Source: JBAXTZ01 sp041666525
Lineage (GTDB): Bacteria; Bacillota; Negativicutes; JBAXTZ01
Direction of reading: 5' to 3'
NCBI GenBank assembly: GCA_041666525.1
Contig: JBAYGT010000002.1
Location: forward strand, 124,001 to 188,000
DNA: 64,000 nucleotides
The notes under the pieces were generated by a model. It saw only the letters and a list, made by a program, of their open reading frames with translations. It was not told the DNA's origin and searched no databases. The position numbers were made by a program, and so were the translations under genes. Of the stretch, positions 52,919 through 60,270 are shown piece by piece. Within the stretch, counting starts at the first letter, position 1, and every line of letters begins with the position of its first letter.

Positions 52919-53165
52919 TATTCACACCTCCCTTCAAAGAGGAAATATCTAAGCCAACTTGTTTTCGCGCAACTATTAATTCACAAAAACGATCACTAGA
53001 AAATATTACGTTTAAGCAATAAAATTTTTCGCTTAATGTGAATTTTCGTGACACTGGCTCAGTTGCCTTAATTGTATATTGAATTTCACAATCTTGCAAG
53101 TATTTCAACACTATATCAAGTGGTTGGGCAAGAATATTTTTTTTATGCACAGCATAGTTTTCCAA
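52899..53165 (-). CDS. Hypothetical 88-residue protein after frr
   Basis: An open frame starting four bases after the frr stop and ending 20 bases inside the ferredoxin gene, including its ribosome site. The product has no membrane segment; it reads like a small alpha/beta protein (IVLKYLQDCEIQYTIKATE; FYCLNVIFSSDRFCELIVARKQVG). No family is recognised and no clear ribosome site precedes it; coupling to frr is possible. It may be real, since the frame continues through a gene-dense operon without a gap. Confidence 0.5.
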   Translation of the reverse strand: MENYAVHKKNILAQPLDIVLKYLQDCEIQYTIKATEPVSRKFTLSEKFYCLNVIFSSDRFCELIVARKQVGLDISSLKGGVNNGLQNF

Positions 53166-53168
53166 ACA

Positions 53169-53726
53169 TTATACTTCCATTAATTCTTTTTCTTTGGCCA
53201 CAGCGATATTGTCTATTTCTTTGATATATTTATCAGTGAGTTTTTGCATATCTTCTTGTGCCTTTTTCGACTCGTCTTCAGTGATTGATTTATCTTTTTC
53301 AATCTTTTTAATCTGCTCATTACCATCACGACGCAAGTTACGAATGGCGATTTTATCAGTTTCAGCTTTTTTGTGAACGTCTTTTACCAATTCTTGACGA
53401 CGCTCCTTAGTCAATTGCGGGAAAGCTATACGAATTATCGCACCATCACTACTTGGATTAATGCCAAGGTCGGATTTTAGTATTGCCTTTTCAATAACTG
53501 AGGTCATTGTTTTTTCCCACGGCTGAATAGTTAACAAACGCGCTTCCGGAACAGTAATGTTAGCAACTTGATTAAGTGCAGTCGGAGTACCATAATAGTC
53601 AACCATTATTTTATCCAGCAAATGCGGATTGGCCCGCCCCGCACGCATATTGGCATATTCTTTTTTAAGAACTTCAATCGTTTTTTTCATTCGTTCTTCG
53701 TGATTCGACAAAACATCTTTCATCAT
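53169..53726 (-). CDS. frr: Ribosome recycling factor
   Basis: A 185-residue three-helix protein: ANMRAGRANPHLLDKIMVDYYGTPT, LTIQPWEKTM and GAIIRIAFPQLTKERRQELVK. It splits post-termination ribosomes with EF-G. It starts two bases after pyrH, with GGAGGC upstream inside the end of pyrH. Confidence 0.96.
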   Translation of the reverse strand: MMKDVLSNHEERMKKTIEVLKKEYANMRAGRANPHLLDKIMVDYYGTPTALNQVANITVPEARLLTIQPWEKTMTSVIEKAILKSDLGINPSSDGAIIRIAFPQLTKERRQELVKDVHKKAETDKIAIRNLRRDGNEQIKKIEKDKSITEDESKKAQEDMQKLTDKYIKEIDNIAVAKEKELMEV

Positions 53727-53728
53727 AA

Positions 53729-54457
53729 TTATTTTTCGCCTCCAATATAAGTTCCGATATTTTCTCCCATAACCACCCGCATTATATTCCCCGTCGTATC
53801 CATATTGAAGACAATAATCGGAATATTATTGTCCATGCAAAGGCTTGCAGCAGTCGTGTCCATTACTCCAAGTCCCTGTTGAATAATTTCCATGTGTTCA
53901 AGCGATTTATAGAGTTTGGCGTTGGGATTTTTGCGCGGATCGCTATCATAAACACCTTCAGTATTTCGTTTGGCCATTAAAACAACATCCGCCTCAATCT
54001 CAGCAGCTCGCAAAGCTGCAGTTGTGTCGGTAGAAAAATATGGATTACCGGTGCCGGCAGCAAAAATTACAATACGACCTTTTTCAAGATGATGAGTTGC
54101 CCGACGGCGAATATATGGTTCAGCGATTTGCTGCATGGTGATTGCCGACATTACCCGTGTAGGATAGCCTTTGCTTTCAATTGAATCTTGCAATGCCAAC
54201 GAATTCATGCAAGTAGCTAACATTCCCATATAATCTGCGGTTGCACGCTCCATGCCGCCTTTGGCGCTAGCAGTTAGTCCCCGCCAAAAATTACCGCCAC
54301 CAACAACAATTGCTATTTCAACGCCTAAATTTTTAACCTCAATGATTTCGCGACCGATTGCATCAACCATATCATGGTCGATACCAAAACCTTTTTCGCC
54401 AGAAAGAGCTTCGCCACTAAGTTTTAATACAATTCTTCTGTACTTTAGTTCTTTCAA
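53729..54457 (-). CDS. pyrH: Uridylate kinase
   Basis: A 242-residue UMP kinase: RIVLKLSGEALSGEKGFGID, VVGGGNFWRG, YPTRVMSAI, AAGTGNPYFSTDTTAALRA and LMAKRNTEGVYDSDPR. It makes UDP from UMP. The start is TTG 54457, six bases after AGGAGGT. The gene order frr-pyrH-tsf-rpsB (read right to left) is the conserved one. Confidence 0.96.
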   Translation of the reverse strand: MKELKYRRIVLKLSGEALSGEKGFGIDHDMVDAIGREIIEVKNLGVEIAIVVGGGNFWRGLTASAKGGMERATADYMGMLATCMNSLALQDSIESKGYPTRVMSAITMQQIAEPYIRRRATHHLEKGRIVIFAAGTGNPYFSTDTTAALRAAEIEADVVLMAKRNTEGVYDSDPRKNPNAKLYKSLEHMEIIQQGLGVMDTTAASLCMDNNIPIIVFNMDTTGNIMRVVMGENIGTYIGGEK

Positions 54458-54479
54458 ACCAGCACCTCCTAGTATTTAT

Positions 54480-54511
54480 GAAAAATAAGAGAACACAAAC
54501 GGTGTTCTCTT
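54480..54511 (-). terminator. Terminator between tsf and pyrH
   Basis: On the - strand AAGAGAACAC and GTGTTCTCTT form a 10-bp stem around CGTTT, followed by ATTTTTC. It ends the rpsB-tsf message or attenuates flow into pyrH-frr. Confidence 0.85.
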
Positions 54512-54528
54512 AAATTATCAATATGTAA

Positions 54529-55179
54529 TTAACCGTTGGCTGCAGCCATAACTTCCGCAGCAAAGTCATCAACTTTTTTTTCGATGCCTTCACCCAATTG
54601 AAAACGTACAAAACGACGAATACTGATGTTTTCGCCAATTTTGGCAATAGCTTCGGTAATGAGTTGCTGTACGGTAACATCAGGATTCTTAATGTATTGT
54701 TGTTCAAGTAAACAAACTTCTTTGTAATATTTTTCTATACGGCCAACAACCATTTTATCAACAATTGCCGCCGGTTTGCCTTCGTTTAATGCCTGAGCAC
54801 GAAGAATCCCTTTCTCATGTTCAATAACATCCGCTGGAACTTCTTCGCGTCGAATATACATCGGATTTGAAGCCACTATTTGCATACTAATATCTTTAAC
54901 TAGAGCTTGGAAACCATCAGTCTTGGCAACGAAATCAGTCTCACAGTTAACTTCAACCAATACGCCGATTCGGCCGCCGCCATGTATGTAGCTTCCTACT
55001 GTGCCCTCAGCTGCAACACGGCCAGCTTTCTTCGCTGCCGCTGCCAGGCCTTTTTCACGCAATAAATCAATCGCCTTTTGCAAATCGCCTTCAGTTTCCA
55101 CCAAGGCGCGTTTGCAATCCATCATCCCTGCGCCGGTCGTATCACGCAGTTGTTTTACTAGTTCAGCTGTTACTGCCAT
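54529..55179 (-). CDS. tsf: Elongation factor Ts (short form)
   Basis: A 216-residue EF-Ts: TAELVKQLRDTTGAGMMDCK, ALVETEGDLQKAIDLLREKG and HGGGRIGVLVEVNCETDFVA (GDP-release and core region). It is shorter than the 283-293 residues of E. coli and Bacillus, missing part of the second core repeat as in other short-form EF-Ts. It recharges EF-Tu. ATG 55179 has AGAGGGAA upstream. Confidence 0.94.
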   Translation of the reverse strand: MAVTAELVKQLRDTTGAGMMDCKRALVETEGDLQKAIDLLREKGLAAAAKKAGRVAAEGTVGSYIHGGGRIGVLVEVNCETDFVAKTDGFQALVKDISMQIVASNPMYIRREEVPADVIEHEKGILRAQALNEGKPAAIVDKMVVGRIEKYYKEVCLLEQQYIKNPDVTVQQLITEAIAKIGENISIRRFVRFQLGEGIEKKVDDFAAEVMAAANG

Positions 55180-55191
55180 CTATTTTCCCTC

Positions 55192-55950
55192 TTATTCAAC
55201 TTCTTCAAATTCTTCTGCAGCTTCATCTACTGCGTTGTCGGTCGTTGCCTCTTCGGCGCCGTATTGTTCGCCTTGGCGGCCTTCAAGCACTGCGTCGGCC
55301 ATCTTGGCACACAACAACCGTACTGCACGGATAGCGTCATCGTTAGCAGGTATTACATAATCAATTACATCCGGATCACAGTTGGTGTCAACTATCGCAA
55401 CAACCGGAATACCTAACTTGCGAGCTTCGGCAATAGCAATATGCTCCTTACGAGGATCGACAACAAATAACGCGCCTGGGGTGCGTTTCATGTGCTTTAT
55501 TCCGTCAAGAAATTTTTTCAATCTGTCCATTTCGTGGCGCAGAACAATAACTTCTTTCTTCGGCAACACTTCGAATTGACCATCAGCTTCCATAGCTTCC
55601 AAGACGTGCAAGCGGTTAATGCGTTTTTTGATTGTCTGAAAGTTGGTTAGCATTCCACCCAACCAGCGTTGATTTACATAATACATGTCACAACGGATTG
55701 CTTCTTCAAGAATGGATTCTTGAGCTTGTTTTTTTGTGCCGACAAACAAAATCGATTCACCAGCAGCAGACAGATCACGAATAAAATTATAGGCTTCGTC
55801 AACTTTTTTTACCGTTTTTTGCAAATCGATGATGTAAATACCATTGCGTTCAGCAAAAATGTACGGTGCCATTTTCGGATTCCAACGACGAGTTTGGTGT
55901 CCAAAGTGTACTCCTGCTTCGAGCAGGGATTTCATTGAAATTACACCCAT
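55192..55950 (-). CDS. rpsB: 30S ribosomal protein S2
   Basis: A 252-residue S2: SMKSLLEAGVHFGHQTRRWNPKM, FVGTKKQAQESI, YVNQRWLGGMLTNFQT and DPRKEHIAIAEARKLGIPVV. The acidic C-terminus (EEATTDNAVDEAAEEFEEVE) is a typical tail. ATG 55950 follows AGGAGGC; a longer frame exists but lies in the leader. Confidence 0.96.
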   Translation of the reverse strand: MGVISMKSLLEAGVHFGHQTRRWNPKMAPYIFAERNGIYIIDLQKTVKKVDEAYNFIRDLSAAGESILFVGTKKQAQESILEEAIRCDMYYVNQRWLGGMLTNFQTIKKRINRLHVLEAMEADGQFEVLPKKEVIVLRHEMDRLKKFLDGIKHMKRTPGALFVVDPRKEHIAIAEARKLGIPVVAIVDTNCDPDVIDYVIPANDDAIRAVRLLCAKMADAVLEGRQGEQYGAEEATTDNAVDEAAEEFEEVE

Positions 55951-55972
55951 TATAGCCTCCTGTTTTTTCCTC

Positions 55973-56019
55973 CGCGTCAATTGCATATCATTTTTTGATA
56001 CACAGGAAATTTTGACGCG
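55973..56019 (-). promoter_or_regulatory. Structured rpsB leader
   Basis: Read on the - strand, CGCGTCAA (56019-56012) pairs perfectly with TTGACGCG (55980-55973), enclosing a second hairpin TATCA/TGATA around an A-rich loop. It lies between the promoter and the AGGAGG of rpsB. S2 autoregulation by its leader is known in other bacteria; whether this is such an element is inference. Confidence 0.6.
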
Positions 56020-56043
56020 TGTGTTATATGCATAACCGCATAT

Positions 56044-56072
56044 ATTATAGCAAAGAAATATTTTTGAAGCAA
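56044..56072 (-). promoter_or_regulatory. Promoter of rpsB-tsf
   Basis: On the - strand TTGCTT (56072-56067) and TATAAT (56049-56044) are 17 bases apart. The start would be near 56037, giving a leader of about 87 nt that contains the hairpin listed above. Confidence 0.75.
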
Positions 56073-56097
56073 GGAATAACGTCGACTTTTCTGGTTT

Positions 56098-57468
56098 TTA
56101 CAGTATAAATTGCGAAAGATCCTGACTTTTTACTATATTATCCAGTTTTTCACGAACGTAATCTCTAGTAATTACAATTTCCCCAGGTGCTTCAGGTGCA
56201 TGAAAAGAAATGTCTTCCATCAGCCGTTCCAAAATAGTGTGTAAACGGCGTGCGCCAATATTTTCAGTATCAGTGTTTACTTTTTCAGCAATGTCGGCAA
56301 TTTCATCGAGCGCTTCATCATTAAACAACACTTGGACGTTTTCAGTTTGCAGCAATTTTGTATATTGCTTCACAATTGAGTTTGACGGTTCAGTTAAAAT
56401 GCGTTTAAAATCAGCGCAGCTGAGATTCTCAAGTTCTACACGAATCGGGAATCGCCCCTGCAATTCCGGAATAAGATCGGATGGTTTGGACATATGAAAC
56501 GCTCCAGCGGCAATAAACAACACCCGGTCAGTACAAACTTGTCCATATTTAGTCATTACCGTTGAGCCTTCAACAATCGGTAAAATATCGCGCTGTACTC
56601 CTTCACGAGAAACATCAGCGCCTCCAGAATTTCCCCTTCCGGCGATTTTGTCAATCTCGTCAACAAAAATTATTCCGGCAGTTTCCGCCAGTTCAACGCC
56701 ATCGCGATTTACTTCATCGTTATCGATTAATTTATGCGCTTCTTCCTGTTGAAATATTTTACGCGCCTCAGCAACTTTTACTTTGCGTTTTTTATTCTTT
56801 TTCGGCAACATATTTCCGAGCATTTCCTGAAGATTCATGCCCATCTCTTCCATATTGCCGCCACCAAGCATTCCCAACATTGGCATCCCACTCTGTTCGA
56901 TGGCAATTTCGATGATTTTTTCTTCGAGCAGTCCGCTTTTTAATTCAGCGCGCACCTTCTCTCGCTCAACACTGGATGCATTAGCTTCCGGTTGTGGTTG
57001 CTGACCGTTGCCAAACAACATTCCGAGCGGATTCATTGGCGCATCATTTTGCTTTTTCGGAACGAAGCAATCAATTATGCGCTCTTCTGCAAGATCAGCT
57101 GCACGTTGCTCAACATCCTTCATCTTTCGGTTCTTAACCAAACGCACAGCCGTCTCAACCAAATCTCGAACCATTGATTCGACATCCCGGCCGACATAAC
57201 CGACTTCTGTAAATTTAGTCGCCTCAACTTTTACAAAAGGCGCATCTACTATTTTCGCCATCCGCCGCGCAATTTCGGTTTTACCAACACCGGTTGGCCC
57301 AATCATCAGGATGTTTTTTGGAATGATGTCTTCTTGGACGTCTTTTGGTAACTGCGATGCCCGCCAGCGATTTCTAAGCGCAATCGCGACGGATTTTTTT
57401 GCAGCGTTTTGACCAACTATATATTTATCTAATTCGAATACAATTTGTTTTGGGGTGAGATTAGTCAT
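56098..57468 (-). CDS. hslU: HslUV protease ATPase subunit HslU (ClpY)
   Basis: A 456-residue AAA+ unfoldase: IVGQNAAKKSVAIALRNRWR, Walker A GPTGVGKTEIARRMAK (about residue 54), YVGRDVESMVRDLV (the pore loop), Walker B IIFVDEIDKIA, and ELQGRFPIRVEL. The I-domain (about 110-240) is methionine/glycine-rich. It feeds substrates to HslV encoded just upstream. ATG 57468 follows AAAGGGAA. Confidence 0.95.
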   Translation of the reverse strand: MTNLTPKQIVFELDKYIVGQNAAKKSVAIALRNRWRASQLPKDVQEDIIPKNILMIGPTGVGKTEIARRMAKIVDAPFVKVEATKFTEVGYVGRDVESMVRDLVETAVRLVKNRKMKDVEQRAADLAEERIIDCFVPKKQNDAPMNPLGMLFGNGQQPQPEANASSVEREKVRAELKSGLLEEKIIEIAIEQSGMPMLGMLGGGNMEEMGMNLQEMLGNMLPKKNKKRKVKVAEARKIFQQEEAHKLIDNDEVNRDGVELAETAGIIFVDEIDKIAGRGNSGGADVSREGVQRDILPIVEGSTVMTKYGQVCTDRVLFIAAGAFHMSKPSDLIPELQGRFPIRVELENLSCADFKRILTEPSNSIVKQYTKLLQTENVQVLFNDEALDEIADIAEKVNTDTENIGARRLHTILERLMEDISFHAPEAPGEIVITRDYVREKLDNIVKSQDLSQFIL

Positions 57469-57480
57469 TGTGTTCCCTTT

Positions 57481-58029
57481 CTATAGTTTTTCCACTGTAA
57501 TATTATGATTGGTATATACGCAAATATCAGCAGCAATGGTCAACGCCTCATGAACAATTTTGTCCGCCGATAAATCTGAATGTTGCATAAGCGCCCGCGC
57601 TGCGGCCAACGCATAGAAACCGCCTGAACCAATCGCACATATTTCATCATCCGGCTCGATTACCTCGCCAGTTCCGGAAATAATTAGCATTTTTTCGTTG
57701 TCGGCTACTATCAGTAATGCTTCCAAACGACGTAACACTCTGTCCATACGCCAGTCTTTAGCCAACTCGACAGCAGCGCGTGACAAGTTGCCGTTGAATT
57801 CCTGTAATTTTGCCTCAAACTTTGCGAAAAGCGTAAATGCGTCGGCAACTGACCCGGCAAATCCGGCAATAACTTTGTCATTATGCAAACGACGAACTTT
57901 CTTAGCTGTCTGCTTCATAATTGTCGCCTGGCCAAAAGTTACCTGACCATCACCGGCAATAGCTGTTATACCATTTTTTCTCGCGCCAACAATTGTTGTG
58001 CCGCGAAATTTTATTGCATTTTCTTCCAT
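57481..58029 (-). CDS. hslV: HslUV protease proteolytic subunit HslV (ClpQ)
   Basis: A protein of about 182 residues, proteasome-like. The catalytic threonine is expected at residue 11 in RGTTIVGARKNGITAIAGDGQVTFGQ, so a ten-residue propeptide must be removed; most HslV proteins lose only a few residues. Thr, rather than the Ser seen in Bacillus ClpQ, is the nucleophile. ATG 58029 has GGAGAA upstream. Confidence 0.93.
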   Translation of the reverse strand: MEENAIKFRGTTIVGARKNGITAIAGDGQVTFGQATIMKQTAKKVRRLHNDKVIAGFAGSVADAFTLFAKFEAKLQEFNGNLSRAAVELAKDWRMDRVLRRLEALLIVADNEKMLIISGTGEVIEPDDEICAIGSGGFYALAAARALMQHSDLSADKIVHEALTIAADICVYTNHNITVEKL

Positions 58030-58058
58030 TTCTTCTCCATTAAACAATTACAATTTTA

Positions 58059-58958
58059 TTATTCTTTGCTAGCCCGTGGGTGCTTGGCGCCATAGACTGC
58101 AAGTAATCTGTCAGTTGTTATATGCGTATAGATTTGCGTGGTCGAGAGGTTGACGTGCCCGAGCAACTCCTGCACTGCACGCAAATCGGCACCGTGATTA
58201 AGCAAGTGAGTTGCAAAAGTGTGTCGGATGGTATGCGGGCTGATATGACGCTCATGGGCAAAGATCGTCGTATATTTTTCGAACATTCGTCGGACGCTTC
58301 TATCACTTAACCTGCCGCCGCGATAATTGACGAACAAATAGTTGTGTGGTTTGACTTCATTGGCTGCAGCTGCAATCAGAACATTGCGTGCGCTACGCAA
58401 GTAATTAGCAACGCATTTCAGCGCTGAGTCATTCACAGGTACGATACGTTCTTTTGAACCTTTACCCAAAACCAGCAACTCTCCATCTTGACAAGATGAT
58501 ATTCGCAGGTCGACCAATTCACCAACCCGCAATCCGGATGAATAGAGCAGTTCCAATATTGCACTATCTCTTAACCCTAACGGCGTAGCGCGATCGGGCA
58601 GATTCAGTAGTCTGATCATTTCAGCTTCATCAATAAATTGCGGCAATCGCCTGTCCATTTTTGGTGAACGTACTGCAGCAAACGGATTTGTTTCAACCCA
58701 TTCCTCACGTAATAAAAACTTATAAAACGTCCGTAATGCCGACAATTTACGCGTAACACTGCGTTTAGAAATTGTTAATCGCACCTTAGTCAAGTAACGA
58801 CGTATATCTACAATGGTTATGCTGTTGAGAGGAGTAGCGATTTCCGTAAAAAATTCTTCAATGTCTGAATGATAGTTTTTTATTGTATGCGCAGCAGCGT
58901 GTTTTTCAACACGCAAATAATCCACGAAAGCGTCAAGTTGTTTTGTTGGTACAAACAT
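58059..58958 (-). CDS. xerC: Tyrosine recombinase XerC
   Basis: A protein of about 299 residues. The N-terminal SAM-like domain is LDAFVDYLRVEKHAAAHTIKNYHSDI. The catalytic residues are arginine in SSGLRVGELVDL, lysine in LGKGSKERIVP, HTIRHTFATHLLNHGA, the histidine in LLGHVNLSTTQIYTH and the final tyrosine there. It should resolve chromosome dimers at dif, a candidate of which lies 7.3 kb away. ATG 58958 is in the last bases of trmFO, the standard topA-trmFO-xerC-hslVU order. Confidence 0.93.
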   Translation of the reverse strand: MFVPTKQLDAFVDYLRVEKHAAAHTIKNYHSDIEEFFTEIATPLNSITIVDIRRYLTKVRLTISKRSVTRKLSALRTFYKFLLREEWVETNPFAAVRSPKMDRRLPQFIDEAEMIRLLNLPDRATPLGLRDSAILELLYSSGLRVGELVDLRISSCQDGELLVLGKGSKERIVPVNDSALKCVANYLRSARNVLIAAAANEVKPHNYLFVNYRGGRLSDRSVRRMFEKYTTIFAHERHISPHTIRHTFATHLLNHGADLRAVQELLGHVNLSTTQIYTHITTDRLLAVYGAKHPRASKE

Positions 58959-60270
58959 GTTCTTTTTCCATAAAAATTCGCAAACTGGCCAAAGACCGCT
59001 CGGCGTAATACGCATAGCGATCTTTTTTGCTGCGGATCTTTTTTTCTGCATTAGGTACAATTCCAAAATTAGCGTTCATCGGTTGAAAATGCTTGTTTGC
59101 AGTCGTAATATAAGCACATAATGAACCAAGAACGGTTTCTAACGGGAACAACAATTGAGATTGACCGTGCGCAACCCGCGCGGCATTGATTCCGGCAAGC
59201 ATACCGGATGCTGCTGATTCAACATAACCTTCAACTCCGGTTATCTGACCGGCAAAATAGATATTTGCGTTATTTTGCATATTTAATGTTGGGCTGATTA
59301 TCTTTGGTGAATTGATAAAAGTATTACGATGCATTACGCCATAGCGAATAAATTCAGCGTTTGCCAAACCAGGAATCATACGAAACACTCTTTTTTGCTC
59401 CGGCCACTTTAAGTTAGTTTGAAACCCGACCATATTATACAGCGATGCGGCAAAATTATCCTGTCGCAATTGCACAACCGCAAATTCTTCCCGCCCTGTG
59501 TGAGGGTTTATCAACCCTACTGGTTTCAACGGACCAAACCGAATTGTGTCATAGCCGCGTGCAGCCATTTCTTCGATAGGCATACAGCCTTCAAAAAGCA
59601 CCTTGTCCTCAAATTCCTGAAGAGCTACTTTTTCCGATGCAATTAACTGATTGTAGAACATATCATATTGAGCTTTGTCCATCGGCAAATTTATATAGTC
59701 TGCTTCACCGCGATCATAACGGGATGCAGCATAAGCAATTGACATATCAATGGAATCGTACTCAATTATTGGTGCTGCCGCATCATAGAAATACATAAAT
59801 TGGGCGCCGCACAGCTCGGAAATTTGTTTAGCCAACGCATCACTCGTCAACGGCCCAGTGGCAATTATCGTCTTATCGTTCAATAACTTTTTTAGATCAA
59901 TTACTTCACTGCGGATTATTTCAATATTATCATGATTCGAAAGTTTTTTTGTGATTTCAGTTGAAAATACTTCGCGGTCGACGGCCAATGCACCGCCTGC
60001 TGGAACACGGTTGCTGTCAGCACTAGCGATAACAATTGACTCAAAATTACGCATCTCAGCTTTTAGCAAGCCGCAGGCATTGCCAAGTTCATCAGATTTT
60101 AGCGAATTACTACACACCAATTCGGCAAAATTGCCAGTATAATGCGCAGCGGTCATTTTTACTGGCCGCATCTCAAATAATCGGACGTGGCAACCTCGAT
60201 TTGCAGCTTGCCACGCCGCTTCGCTACCAGCCAATCCGGCGCCGACGATATTAACTATCGGTTTTTTCAT
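58933..60270 (-). CDS. trmFO: Methylenetetrahydrofolate-tRNA-(uracil-5-)-methyltransferase TrmFO
   Basis: A 445-residue FAD enzyme: VNIVGAGLAGSEAAWQAANRG, ELVCSNSLKSDELGNACGLLK, VPAGGALAVDRE and GQITGVEGYVESAASG. It makes T54 in tRNA with methylene-THF as carbon source, linking to the folate genes at 18-21 kb. ATG 60270 overlaps the topA end by 20 bases. Confidence 0.96.
   Translation of the reverse strand: MKKPIVNIVGAGLAGSEAAWQAANRGCHVRLFEMRPVKMTAAHYTGNFAELVCSNSLKSDELGNACGLLKAEMRNFESIVIASADSNRVPAGGALAVDREVFSTEITKKLSNHDNIEIIRSEVIDLKKLLNDKTIIATGPLTSDALAKQISELCGAQFMYFYDAAAPIIEYDSIDMSIAYAASRYDRGEADYINLPMDKAQYDMFYNQLIASEKVALQEFEDKVLFEGCMPIEEMAARGYDTIRFGPLKPVGLINPHTGREEFAVVQLRQDNFAASLYNMVGFQTNLKWPEQKRVFRMIPGLANAEFIRYGVMHRNTFINSPKIISPTLNMQNNANIYFAGQITGVEGYVESAASGMLAGINAARVAHGQSQLLFPLETVLGSLCAYITTANKHFQPMNANFGIVPNAEKKIRSKKDRYAYYAERSLASLRIFMEKEHVCTNKTT

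Noticed and set aside
52733..52999. A Thr/Cys/Ser-rich + strand frame
   Set aside because: It is the complement of the ferredoxin gene and its upstream region; the repeat pattern comes from the two cluster motifs.
58059..58958. The tyrosine recombinase as a phage or integron integrase
   Set aside because: Its sequence, length and topA-trmFO-hslVU context are those of chromosomal XerC.
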